This document shows, in pieces, positions 48,201 to 60,704 of a stretch of 64,000 bases of DNA. The notes beneath the pieces were generated by a model. That model was not told the DNA's origin and made no database searches. It saw only the letters and a program-made list of their open reading frames with translations. Where the stretch lies: NCBI GenBank assembly GCA_024362935.1, contig JANCRA010000006.1:37069924-37133923 (forward strand), in the 5' to 3' direction. A program made the position numbers and the translations under genes. Source of the stretch: Setophaga petechia. Taxonomy: Eukaryota > Chordata > Aves > Passeriformes > Parulidae. Every line of letters starts with the position of its first letter. Within the stretch, counting starts at the first letter, position 1.

Positions 48201-51200
48201 TTCAGTGCACTGCAGTAAGTGTTTCTTGTCACCTACATCTAAGCAAATAGCTTTTTCACTATGTCTCGCAAGGAGAAAACCTTCCTGCGCACTAAACAAC
48301 TTCCATCGTGTTGTAGATGTTGCAGAGAGGGCTGCAGAGATTTTTGACACAAGAAAAAGAAAGTTGTCTAAGATGCCTTCCTTTCAAGTATTAATATGAA
48401 GGGAAAGGCAAGAGAGTGGGAAAGTACTGTTTTCTAGCACTTTGCGAGCTGCTAACACAATCCCAGAGCTGTGTACCAATTAACTTGTCACTGCACTGCA
48501 GTAAGGGTTTCTTGTCACCTATATCTAAGCAAATGCTTTTTCACTATGTCTCGCAAGGAGAAAACCTTCTTGCTCACTAAACATTTCCTATCGTGTTCTA
48601 CAAGTTGCACAAAGGGCTACAGTGTGTTTTGCAATATGTAAAAGAAAGTTGTCTAAGACGCCTTCCTTTCAAGTATTAATGTGAAGGGAAAGGCAAGAGA
48701 GTGGGAAAGTACTGTTTTCTAGCACTTTGCAGGCTGCTAACACAATCCCAGTGCTGTGTACCAATTAACTTGTCACTGCACTGCAGTAAGTGTTTCTTGT
48801 CACCTACATCTGAGCAAATAGCTTTTTCACTTTGTCTCGTAAGGGGAAAACGTTGCTGCTCACTAAACAACTTCCATCGTGTTGTCGAAGTTGCACAGAG
48901 GGCTGCAGTGTGTTTTGCAAAATGTAAAAGAAAGTTGTCTAAGACGCCTTCCTTTCAAGTATTAATGTGAAAGGAAAGGCAAGAGAGTGGGAAAGTACTG
49001 TTTTCTAGCACTTTGCAGGCTGCTAACACAATCCCAGTTCTGTGTAGCAATTAGCTGTTCAGTGCACTGCAGTAAGTGTTTCTTGATACCTACATCTGAG
49101 CAAATAGCTTTTTCACTATGTCCCGCAAGGAGAAAACCTTCCTGCTCACTAAACAACTTTCGTCGTGTTGTAGATGTTGCTGAGAGGGCTGCAGAGTTTT
49201 TTGACACAAGAAAAAGAAAGTTGTCTAAGATGCCTTCCTTTCAAGTATTAATGTGAAGGGAAAGGCAAGAGAGTGGCAAAGTACTGTTTTCTAGCACTTT
49301 GCAGGCTGCTAACACAATCGCAGTGCTGTGTAGCAGTTAGCTTTTCAGTGCACTGCAGTAAGTGTTTCTTGTCACCTACATCTAAGCAAAAAGCTTTTTC
49401 ACTATGTCTCGCAAGGAGAAAACCTTCCTGCTCACTTAGCAACTTCCATCGTGTTGTAGATGTTGCAGAGAGGGCTGCAGAGTTTTTTGACACAAGAAAA
49501 AGAAAGTTGTCTAAGACGCCTTCCTTTCAAGTATTAATGTGAAGGGAAATGCAAGAGAGTGGGAAAGTACTGTTTTCTAGCACTTTGCAGACTGCTAACA
49601 CAATCGCAGTGATGTGTAGCAGTAAGCTTTTTAGTCCACTGCAGTAAGTTTTTCTTGTCACCGACATCTAAGCAAATAGCTTTTTCACTATGTCTCGCAA
49701 GGAGAAAACCTTCCTGCTCACTAAACATCTCCTATCGTGTTCTAGAAGTTGCACAGAAGGCTGCAGTGTGTTCTGTAACAAGAAAAAGAAAGTTGTCTAA
49801 GACGCCTTCCTTTCAAGTATTAATGTGAAGGAAAGGCAAGAGAGTGGGAAAGTACTGTTTTCTAGCACTTTGCAAGCTGCTAACACAGTCCTAGTGCTGT
49901 GTAGCAGTTAGCTGTTCAGTGCACTGCAGTAAGTGTTTCTTGTCTCCTACATCTAAGCAAAAAGCTTTTTCACTATGTCCCGCAAGGAGAAAACCTTCCT
50001 GCTCACTAAACAAATTCCATCGTGATGTTGATGTTGCAGAGAGGGCTGCAGAGTTTTTTGACACAAGAAAAAGAAAGTTTTCAAAGATGCCTTCCTTTCA
50101 AGTATTAATGTGAAGGGAAAGGCAAGAGAGTGGGAAAGTAGTGTTTTCTAGCACTTTGGAAGCTGCTAACACAATCCCAGTGCTGTGTAGCAGTTAGCTT
50201 TTCAGTGCACTGCAGTAAGTGTTTCTTGTCACCTACATCTAAGCAAATAGCTTTTTCACTATGTCTCCCAAGGAGAAAACCTTCCTGCTCACTAAACATC
50301 TCCTATCGTGTTCTAGAAGTTGCACAGAGGGCTGCAGTGTGTTCTGTAACAAGAAAAATAAAGTTGTCTAAGACGCCTTCCTTTCAAGTATTAATGTGAA
50401 GGGAAAGGCAAGAGAGTGGGAAAGTACTGTTTTCTAGCAGTTTGCAAGCTGCTAACACAATCGCAGTGCTGTGTAGCAGTTAGCTTTTCAGTGCACTGCA
50501 GGAAGTGTTTCTTGTCACCTACATCTAAGCCAATAGCTTTTTCACTATGTCTCCCAAGGAGAAAACCTTCTTGCTCACTAAACATCTCCTATCGTGTTCT
50601 AGAAGTTGCACAGAGGGCTGCAGTGTGTTCTGTAACAAGAAAAAGAAAGTTGTCTAAGACGCCTTCCTTTCAAGTATTAATGTGTAGGGAAAGGCAAGAG
50701 AGTGGGAAAGTACTGTTTTCTAGCACTTTGCAAGCTGCTAACACAATCGCAGTGCTTTGTAGCAATCAGCTTGTCAGTGCACGGCAGTAAGTGTTTCTTG
50801 ATACCTACATCTGAGCAAATAGCTTTTTCACAATGTCTCGCAAGGGGAAAACGTTGCTGCTCACTAAACAACATCCATCGTGTTGTAGAAGTTGCACAGA
50901 GGGCTGCAGTGTGTTTTGCAAAATATAAAAGAAAGTTGTCTAAGATGCCTTCCTTTCAAGTATTAATGTGAAGGGAAAGGCAAGAGAGTGGGAAAGTACT
51001 GTTTTCTAGCACTTTGCAAGCTGCTAACACAATCCCAGTGCTGTGTAGCAATTAGCTGTTCAGTGCACTGCAGTAAGTGTTTCTTGTCACCTACATCTAA
51101 GCAAATAGCTTTTTCACTATGTCTCGCAAGGAGAAAACCTTCCTGCGCACTAAACAACTTCCATCGTGTTGTAGATGTTGCAGAGAGGGCTGCAGAGATT

Positions 51201-54200
51201 TTTGACACAAGAAAAAGAAAGTTGTCTAAGATGCCTTCCTTTCAAGTATTAATATGAAGGGAAAGGCAAGAGAGTGGGAAAGTACTGTTTTCTAGCACTT
51301 TGAGAGCTGCTAACACAATCCCAGAGCTGTGTACCAATTAACTTGTCACTGCACTGCAGTAAGGGTTTCTTGTCACCTATATCTAAGCAAATGCTTTTTC
51401 ACTATGTCTCGCAAGGAGAAAACCTTCTTGCTCACTAAACATTTCCTATCGTGTTCTACAAGTTGCACAGAGGGCTACAGTGTGTTTTGCAAAATGTAAA
51501 AGAAAGTTGTCTAAGACGCCTTCCTTTCAAGTATTAATGTGAAGGGAAAGGCAAGAGAGTGGGAAAGTACTGTTTTCTAGCACTTTGCAGGCTGCTAACA
51601 CAATCCCAGTGCTGTGTACCAATTAACTTGTCACTGCACTGCAGTAAGTGTTTCTTGTCACCTACATCTGAGCAAATAGCTTTTTCACTTTGTCTCGTAA
51701 GGGGAAAACGTTGCTGCTCACTAAACAACTTCCATCGTGTTGTCGAAGTTGCACAGAGGGCTGCAGTGTGTTTTGCAAAATGTAAAAGAAAGTTGTCTAA
51801 GACGCCTTCCTTTCAAGTATTAATGTGAAGGGAAAGGCAAGAGAGTGGGAAAGTACTGTTTTCTAGCAGTTTGCAGGCTGCTAACACAATCGCAGTGCTG
51901 TGTAGCAGTTAGCTTTTCAGTGCACTGCAGTAAGTGTTTCTTGTCACCTACATCTAAGCAAATAGCTTTTTCACTATGTCTCCCAAGGAGAAAACCTTCC
52001 TGCTCACTAAACATCTCCTATCGTGTTCTAGAAGTTGCACAGAGGGCTGCAGTGTGTTCTGTAACAAGAAAAATAAAGTTGTCTAAGACGCCTTCCTTTC
52101 AAGTATTAATGTGTAGGGAAAGGCAAGAGAGTGGGAAAGTACTGTTTTCTAGCACTTTGCAAGCTGCTAACACAATCCCAGTGCTGTGTAGCAATTAGCT
52201 TGTCAGTGCACGGCAGTAAGAGTTTCTTGATACCTACATCTGAGCAAGTAGCTTTTTCACTTTTTCTCGTAAGGGGAAAACGTTGCTGCTCACTAAACAT
52301 CTCCTATCGTGTTCTAGAAGTTGAACAGAGGGCTGCAGTGTGTTCTGTAACAAGAAAAAGAAAGTTGTCTAAGACGCCTTCCTTTCAAGTATTAATGTGA
52401 ATCGAAAGGCAAGAGAGTGGGAAAGTACTGTTTTCTAGCACTTTGCAAGCTGCTAACACAATCGCAGTGCTGTGTAGCAATTAGCTTGTCAGTGCACGGC
52501 AGTAAGTGTTTCTTGATACCTTCATCTGAGCAAATAGCTTTTTCACTTTGTCTCGCAAGGGGAAAACGTTGCTGCTCACTAAACAACTTCCATCGTGTTG
52601 TAGAAGTTGCACAGAGGGCTGCAGTGTGTTTTGCAAAATATAAAAGAAAGTTGTCTAAGATGCCTTCCTTTCAAGTATTAATGTGAAGGGAAAGGCAAGA
52701 GAGTGGGAAAGTACTGTTTTCTAGCACTTTGCAAGCTGCTAACACAATCCCAGTGCTGTGTAGCAATTAGCTTGTCAGTGCACGGCAGTAAGTGTTTCTT
52801 GATACCTTAATCTGAGCAAATAGCTTTTTCACTTTGTCTCGCAAGGGGAAAACGTTGCTGCTCACTAAACAACTTCCATCGTGTTGTAGAAGTTGCACAG
52901 AGGGCTGCAGTGTGTTTTGCAAAATATAAAAGAAAGTTGTCTAAGATGCCTTCCTTTCAAGTATTAATGTGAAGGGAAAGGCAAGAGAGTGGGAAAGTAC
53001 TGTTTTCTAGCACTTTGCAAGCTGCTAACACAATCCCAGTGCTGTGTAGCAATTAGCTGTTCAGTGCACTGCAGTAAGTGTTTCTTGTCACCTACATCTA
53101 AGCAAATAGCTTTTTCACTATGTCTCGCAAGGAGAAAACCTTCCTGCGCACTAAACAACTTCCATCGTGTTGTAGATGTTGCAGAGAGGGCTGCAGAGAT
53201 TTTTGACACAAGAAAAAGAAAGTTGTCTAAGATGCCTTCCTTTCAAGTATTAATATGAAGGGAAAGGCAAGAGAGTGGGAAAGTACTGTTTTCTAGCACT
53301 TTGAGAGCTGCTAACACAATCCCAGAGCTGTGTACCAATTAACTTGTCACTGCACTGCAGTAAGGGTTTCTTGTCACCTATATCTAAGCAAATGCTTTTT
53401 CACTATGTCTCGCAAGGAGAAAACCTTCTTGCTCACTAAACATTTCCTATCGTGTTCTACAAGTTGCACAGAGGGCTACAGTGTGTTTTGCAAAATGTAA
53501 AAGAAAGTTGTCTAAGACGCCTTCCTTTCAAGTATTAATGTGAAGGGAAAGGCAAGAGAGTGGGAAAGTACTGTTTTCTAGCACTTTGCAGGCTGCTAAC
53601 ACAATCCCAGTGCTGTGTACCAATTAACTTGTCACTGCACTGCAGTAAGTGTTTCTTGTCACCTACATCTGAGCAAATAGCTTTTTCACTTTGTCTCGTA
53701 AGGGGAAAACGTTGCTGCTCACTAAACAACTTCCATCGTGTTGTCGAAGTTGCACAGAGGGCTGCAGTGTGTTTTGCAAAATGTAAAAGAAAGTTGTCTA
53801 AGACGCCTTCCTTTCAAGTATTAATGTGAAGGGAAAGGCAAGAGAGTGGGAAAGTACTGTTTTCTAGCAGTTTGCAGGCTGCTAACACAATCGCAGTGCT
53901 GTGTAGCAGTTAGCTTTTCAGTGCACTGCAGTAAGTGTTTCTTGTCACCTACATCTAAGCAAATAGCTTTTTCACTATGTCTCCCAAGGAGAAAACCTTC
54001 CTGCTCACTAAACATCTCCTATCGTGTTCTAGAAGTTGCACAGAGGGCTGCAGTGTGTTCTGTAACAAGAAAAATAAAGTTGTCTAAGACGCCTTCCTTT
54101 CAAGTATTAATGTGTAGGGAAAGGCAAGAGAGTGGGAAAGTACTGTTTTCTAGCACTTTGCAAGCTGCTAACACAATCCCAGTGCTGTGTAGCAATTAGC

Positions 54201-54417
54201 TTGTCAGTGCACTGCAGTAAGAGTTTCTTGATACCTACGTCTGAGCAAATAGCTTTTTCACAATGTCTCGCAAGGGGAAAACGTTGCTGCTCACTAAACA
54301 ACTTCCATCGTGTTGTAGAAGTTGCACAGAGGGCTGCAGTGTGTTTTGCAAAATATAAATGAAAGTTGTCTAAGATGCCTTCCTTTCAAGTATTAATGTG
54401 AAGGGAAAGGCAAGAGA
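45272..54417. repeat. 36-monomer unit, copy 2 (32 monomers present, 9146 bp)
   Basis: The copy runs at a constant 10288-bp offset from 34984-44129. It breaks off at the chimera at 54418, where copy 1 has the t/q monomer. Differences noticed by eye are few for 9 kb: GTGAAAGGAAAGG near 48970, AAGCCAATAGC near 50530, ACAACATCC near 50871, and TGTAGATGTTG near 48318 where copy 1 has TGTAGTTGTTG near 38030. I did not make an exhaustive count. The duplication is therefore very recent. Confidence 0.92.
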
Positions 54418-54703
54418 GTGGGAAAGTACTGTTTTCTAGCACTTTGCAAGCTGCTAACACAATCCCAGTGCTGTGTAGCAATTAGCTGTTCAGTGCACTG
54501 CAGTAAGTGTTTCTTGATACCTACATCTGAGCAAATAGTTTTTTCACTATGTCCCGCAAGGAGAAAACCTTCCTGCTCACTAAACAACTTTCGTCGTGTT
54601 GTAGATGTTGCTGAGAGGGCTGCAGAGTTTTTTGACACAAGAAAAAGAAAGTTGTCTAAGATGCCTTCCTTTCAAGTATTAATGTGAAGGGAAAGGCAAG
54701 AGA
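54418..54703. repeat. Chimeric monomer t/x that ends the second 36-mer copy
   Basis: The first part is the same as the start of the monomer at 44130. From about CACTATGTCCCGC onward it matches class x (38699 and 48987), with AACTTTCGTCGTG and GTTGCTGAGAGG. Class y and z monomers follow (54704, 54990), as they do after class x at 48987. The array has thus jumped back 19 monomers (offset 5431 bp from 49273 to 54704). A private change, AAATAGTTTTTTC, occurs near 54534. Confidence 0.85.
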
Positions 54704-56989
54704 GTGGGAAAGTACTGTTTTCTAGCACTTTGCAGGCTGCTAACACAATCGCAGTGCTGTGTAGCAGTTAGCTTTTCAGTGCACTGCAGTAAGTGTTTCT
54801 TGTCACTTACATCTAAGCAAAAAGCTTTTTCACTATGTCTCGCAAGGAGAAAACCTTCCTGCTCACTTAGCAACCTCCATCGTGTTGTAGATGTTGCAGA
54901 GAGGGCTGCAGAGTTTTTTGACACAAGAAAAAGAAAGTTGTCTAAGATGCCTTCCTTTCAAGTATTAATGTGAAGGGAAATGCAAGAGAGTGGGAAAGTA
55001 CTGTTTTCTAGCACTTTGCAGACTGCTAACACAATCGCAGTGATGTGTAGCAGTAAGCTTTTTAGTCCACTGCAGTAAGTGTTTCTTGTCACCGACATCT
55101 AAGCAAATAGCTTTTTCACTATGTCTCGCAAGGAGAAAACCTTCCTGCTCACTAAACATCTCCTATCGTGTTCTAGAAGTTGCACAGAAGGCTGCAGTGT
55201 GTTCTGTAACAAGAAAAAAAAGTTGTCTAAGACGCCTTCCTTTCAAGTATTAATGTGAAGGGAAAGGCAAGAGAGTGGGAAAGTACTGTTTTCTAGCACT
55301 TTGCAAGCTGCTAACACAGTCCTAGTGCTGTGTAGCAGTTAGCTGTTCAGTGCACTGCAGTAAGTGTTTCTTGTCTCCTACATCTAAGCAAAAAGCTTTT
55401 TCACTATGTCCCGCAAGGAGAAAACCTTCCTGCTCACTAAACAAATTCCATCGTGATGTTGATGTTGCAGAGAGGGCTGCAGAGTTTTTTGACACAAGAA
55501 AAAGAAAGTTTTCTAAGATGCCTTCCTTTCAAGTATTAATGTGAAGGGAAAGGCAAGAGCGTGGGAAAGTACTGTTTTCTAGCACTTTGCAGGCTGCTAA
55601 CACAATCGCAGTGCTGTGTAGCAGTTAGCTTTTGAATGCACTGCAGTAAGTGTTTCTTGTCACCTACATCTAAGCCAATAGCTTTTTCACTATGTCTCCC
55701 AAGGAGAAAACCTTCCTGCTCACTAAACATCTCCTATCGTGTTCTAGAAGTTGAACAGAGGGCTGCAGTGTGTTCTGTAACAAGAAAAAGAAAGTTGTCT
55801 AAGACGCCTTCCTTTCAAGTATTAATGTGTAGGGAAAGGCAAGAGAGTGGGAAAGTACTGTTTTCTAGCACTTTGCAAGCTGCTAACACAATCCCAGTGC
55901 TGTGTAGCAATTAGCTTGTCAGTGCACGGCAGTAAGAGTTTCTTGATACCTACATCTGAGCAAATAGCTTTTTCACAATGTCTCGCAAGGGGAAAACGTT
56001 GCTGCTCACTAAACAACTTCCATCGTGTTGTAGAAGTTGCACAGAGGGCTGCAGTGTGTTTTGCAAAATATAAAAGAAAGTTGTCTAAGACGCCTTCCTT
56101 TCAAGTATTAATGTGAAGGGAAAGGCAAGAGAGTGGGAAAGTACTGTTTTCTAGCACTTTGAGAGCTGCTAACACAATCCCAGTGCTGTGTACCAATTAA
56201 CTTGTCACTGCACTGCAGTAAGGGTTTCTTGTCACCTATATCTAAGCAAATGCTTTTTCACTATGTCTCGCAAGGAGAAAACCTTCTTGCTCACTAAACA
56301 TCTCCTATAGTGTTCTAGAAGTTGCACAGAGGGCTGCAGTGTGTTTTGCAAAATGTAAAAGAAAGTTGTCTAAGACGCCTTCCTTTCAAGTATTAATGTG
56401 AAGGGAAAGGCAAGAGAGTGGGAAAGTACTGTTTTCTAGCACTTTGAGAGCTGCTAACACAATCCCAGTGCTGTGTACCAATTAACTTGTCACTGCACTG
56501 CAGTAAGTGTTTCTTGTCACCTACATCTGAGCAAATAGCTTTTTCAATTTGTCTCGCAAGGGGAAAACGTTGCTGCTCACTAAACAACTTCCATCGTGTT
56601 GTAGAAGTTGCACAGAGGGCTGCAGTGTGTTTTGCAGCAAGAAAAAGAAAGTTGTCTAAGACGCCTTCCTTTCAAGTATTAATGTGAAGGGAAAGGCAAG
56701 AGAGTGGGAAAGTACTGTTTTCTAGCACTTTGCAAGCTGCTAACACAGTACTAGTGCTGTGGAGCAATTAGCTGTTCAGTGCACTGCAGTAAGTGTTTCT
56801 TGTCACCTACATCTAAGCAAAAAGCTTTTTCACTATGTCTCGCAAGGAGAAAACCTTCCTGCTCACTAAACAACTTTCATCGTGTTGTAGATGTTGCAGA
56901 GAGGGCTGCAGAGTTTTTTGACACAAGAAAAAGAAAGTTGTCTAAGATGCCTTCCTTTCAAGTATTAATATGAAGGGAAAGGCAAGAGA
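54704..56989. repeat. Junction zone: y z p' n' e' j k/t m, no repeated unit
   Basis: The starts are 54704, 54990, 55275, 55561, 55847, 56133, 56418 and 56704. The first three match 49273-50129 at offset 5431 bp. The fourth (55561) resembles class n but has a private GAATGCACTG. Then e' j k follow as at 18410-18981, but the k monomer at 56418 is chimeric: it ends with TTTTGCAGCAAGAAAAAG like class t and reads TTTTTCAATTTG like 34127. The monomer at 56704 begins like class p and continues like class m, with a private CAGTACTAGTGCTGTGG. This order occurs once in the window, so the zone is a boundary between homogenised domains. Confidence 0.8.
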
Positions 56990-59900
56990 GTGGGAAAGTA
57001 CTGTTTTCTAGCACTTTGAGAGCTGCTAACACAATCCCAGTGCTGTGTACCAATTAACTTGTCACTGCACTGCAGTAAGGGTTTCTTGTCACCTATATCT
57101 AAGCAAATGCTTTTTCACTATGTCTCGCAAGGAGAAAACCTTCTTGCTCACTAAACATCTCCTATCGTGTTCTAGAAGTTGCACAGATGGCTGCAGTGTG
57201 TTTTGCAAAATGTAAAAGAAAGTTGTCTAAGACGCCTTCCTTTCAAGTATTAATGTGAAGGGAAAGGCAAGAGAGTGGGAAAGTACTGTTTTCTAGCACT
57301 TTGAGAGCTGCTAACACAATCCCAGTGCTGTGTACCAATTAACTTGTCACTGCACTGCAGTAAGTGATTCTTGTCACCTACATCTGAGCAAATAGCTTTT
57401 TCACTTTGTCTCGCAAGGGGAAAACGTTGCTGCTCACTAAACAACTTCCATCGTGTTGTACAAGTTGCCCAGAGGGCTGCAGTGTGTTTTGCAAAATGTA
57501 AAAGAAAGTTGTCTAAGACGCCTTCCTTTCAAGTATTAATGTGAAGGGAAAGGCAAGAGAGTGGGAAAGTACTGTTTTCTAGCACTTTGCAAGCTGCTAA
57601 CACAATCCCAGTTCTGTGTAGCAATTAGCTGTTCAGTGCACTGCAGTAAGTGTTTCTTGTCACCTACATCTAAGCAAAAAGTATTTTCACTATGTCTCGC
57701 AAGGAGAAAACCTTCCTGCTCCCTAAACAACTTTCACCGTGTTGTAGATGTTGCAGAGAGGGCTGCAGAGCTTTTTGACACAAGAAAAAGAAAGTTGTCT
57801 AAGACGCCTTCCTTTCAAGTATTAATGTGAAGGGAAAGGCAAGAGAGTGGGAAAGTACTGTTTTCTAGCACTTTGGAGGTTGCTAACACAATCGCAGTGC
57901 TGTGTAGCAATTAGCTGTTCAGTGCACTGCAGTAAGTGTTTCTTGTCACCTACATCTAAGCAAATAGCTTTTTCACTATGTCTCGCAAGGAGAAAACCTT
58001 CCTGCTCACTTAGCAACTTCCATCGTGTTGTAGATGTTGCAGAGAGGGCTGCAGAGTTTTTTGACACAAGAAAAAGAAAGTTGTCTAAGATGCCTTCCTT
58101 TCAAGTATTAATGTGAAGGGAAAGGCAAGAGAGTGGGAAAGTACTGTTTTCTAGCACTTTGAGAGCTGCTAACACAATCCCAGTGCTGTGTACCAATTAA
58201 CTTGTCACTGCACTGCAGTAAGTGTTTCTTGTCACCTATATCTAAGCAAATGCTTTTTCACTATGTCTCGCAAGGAGAAAACCTTCTTGCTCACTAAACA
58301 TCTCCTATCGTGTTCTAGAAGTCGCACAGATGGCTGCAGTGTGTTTTGCAAAATGTAAAAGAAAGTTGTCTAAGAAGCCTTCCTTTCAAGTATTAATGTG
58401 AAGGGAAAGGCAAGAGAGTGGGAAAGTACTGTTTTCTAGCACTTTGAGAGCTGCTAACACAATCCCAGTGCTGTGTACCAATTAACTTGTCACTGCACTG
58501 CAGTAAGTGTTTCTTGTCACCTACATCTGAGCAAATAGCTTTTTCACTTTGTCTCGCAAGGGGAAAACGTTGCTGCTCACTAAACAACTTCCATCGTGTT
58601 GTAGAAGTTGCACAGAGGGCTGCAGTGTGTTTTGCAAAATGTAAAAGAAAGTTGTCTAAGACGCCTTCCTTTCAAGTATTAATGTGAAGGGAAAGGCAAG
58701 AGAGTGGGAAAGTACTGTTTTCTAGCACTTTGCAAGCTGCTAACACAATCCCAGTTCTGTGTAGCAATTAGCTGTTCAGTGCACTGCAGTAAGTGTTTCT
58801 TGTCACCTACATCTAAGCAAAAAGTATTTTCACAATGTCTCGCAAGGAGAAAACCTTCCTGCTCACTAAACAACTTTCATCGTGTTGTAGATGTTGCAGA
58901 GAGGGCTGCAGAGTTTTTTGACACAAGAAAAAGAAAGTTGTCTAAGACGCCTTCCTTTCAAGTATTAATGTGAAGGGAAAGGCAAGAGAGTGGGAAAGTA
59001 CTGTTTTCTAGCACTTTGCAGGCTGCTAACACAATCGCAGTGCTGTGTAGCAGTTAGATTTTCAGTGCACGGCAGTAAGTGTTTCTTGTCACCTATATCT
59101 AAGCAAATAGCTTTTTCACTATGTCTCGCAAGGAGAAAACCTTCCTGCTCACTTAGCAACTTCCATCGTGTTGTAGATGTTGCAGAGAGGGCTGCAGAGA
59201 TTTTTGACACAAGAAAAAGAAAGTTGTCTAAGATGCCTTCCTTTCAAGTATTAATATGAAGGGAAAGGCAAGAGAGTGGGAAAGTACTGTTTTCTAGCAC
59301 TTTGAGAGCTGCTAACACAATCCCAGAGCTGTGTACCAATTAACTTGTCACTGCACTGCAGTAAGGGTTTCTTGTCACCTATATCTAAGCAAATGCTTTT
59401 TCACTATGTCTCGCAAGGAGAAAACCTTCTTGCTCACTAAACATTTCCTATCGTGTTCTACAAGTTGCACAGAGGGCTACAGTGTGTTTTGCAAAATGTA
59501 AAAGAAAGTTGTCTAAGACGCCTTCCTTTCAAGTATTAATGTGAAGGGAAAGGCAAGAGAGTGGGAAAGTACTGTTTTCTAGCACTTTGCAGGCTGCTAA
59601 CACAATCCCAGTGCTGTGTACCAATTAACTTGTCACTGCACTGCAGTAAGTGTTTCTTGTCACCTACATCTGAGCAAATAGCTTTTTCACTTTGTCTCGT
59701 AAGGGGAAAACGTTGCTGCTCACTAAACAACTTCCATCGTGTTGTCGAAGTTGCACAGAGGGCTGCAGTGTGTTTTGCAAAATGTAAAAGAAAGTTGTCT
59801 AAGACGCCTTCCTTTCAAGTATTAATGTGAAGGGAAAGGCAAGAGAGTGGGAAAGTACTGTTTTCTAGCAGTTTGCAGGCTGCTAACACAATCGCAGTGC

Positions 59901-60704
59901 TGTGTAGCAGTTAGCTTTTCAGTGCACTGCAGTAAGTGTTTCTTGTCACCTACATCTAAGCAAATAGCTTTTTCACTATGTCTCCCAAGGAGAAAACCTT
60001 CCTGCTCACTAAACATCTCCTATCGTGTTCTAGAAGTTGCACAGAGGGCTGCAGTGTGTTCAGTAACAAGAAAAATAAAGTTGTCTAAGACGCCTTCCTT
60101 TCAAGTATTAATGTGTAGGGAAAGGCAAGAGAGTGGGAAAGTACTGTTTTCTAGCACTTTGCAAGCTGCTAACACAATCCCAGTGCTGTGTAGCAATTAG
60201 CTTGTCAGTGCACGGCAGTAAGAGTTTCTTGATACCTACATCTGAGCAAATAGCTTTTTCACAATGTCTCGCAAGGGGAAAATGTTGCTGCTCACTAAAC
60301 AACTTCCATCGTGTTGTAGAAGTTGCACAGACGGCTGCAGTGTGTTCTGTAACAAGAAAAATAAAGTTGTCTAAGACGCCTTCCTTTCAAGTATTAATGT
60401 GTAGGGAAAGGCAAGAGAGTGGGAAAGTACTGTTTTCTAGCACTTTACAAGCTGCTAACACAATCCCAGTGCTGTGTAGCAATTAGCTGTTCAGTGCACT
60501 GCAGTAAGTGTTTCTTGTCACCTACATCTAAGCAAATAGCTTTTTCACTATGTCTCGCAAGGAGAAAACCTTCCTGCTCACTTAGCAACTTCCATCGTGT
60601 TGTAGATGTTGCAGAGAGGGCTGCAGAGTTTTTTGACACAAGAAAAAGAAAGTTGTCTAAGACGCCTTCCTTTCAAGTATTAATGTGAAGGGAAAGGCAA
60701 GAGA
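56990..60704. repeat. 13-monomer HOR, copy 1 (3715 bp)
   Basis: Starts are 56990, 57275, 57561, 57847, 58133, 58418, 58704, 58990, 59276, 59561, 59847, 60133 and 60419. The order is a near-regular series of tetramers: a 285-bp monomer, a k- or h-type, an m- or i-type, then a v- or e-type. Three monomers are 285 bp (56990, 58133, 59276), giving 3715 bp. Private markers shared with the next copy include GTAAGTGATTCTTG (57361/61076), AAAAAGTATTTTCAC (57675/61390) and GAGAGGGCTGCAGAGCTTTT (57755/61470). Confidence 0.92.
60133..60704. repeat. Two consecutive chimeric monomers closing the 13-mer
   Basis: The monomer at 60133 begins as class e, reads GGAAAATGTTGC (a CpG to TpG change), and ends as class d (GACGGCTGCAG, TTCTGTAACAAGAAAAAT, GTGTAGGG). 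The next, at 60419, starts with CACTTTACAAGC, then resembles class b (GCTGTTCAG), then class v (CACTTAGCAACTTCC). The window's final partial monomer carries the same AAAATGT change at 63994-64000. This shows that the second 13-mer copy continues past the window in the same register. Confidence 0.82.

Noticed and set aside
34984..54417. Assembly duplication as the explanation for the 36-mer pair
   Set aside because: The copies differ at several sites (near 38030/48318, 48970, 50530 and 50871), which a simple assembler duplication would not produce. Long-read spanning would settle it.
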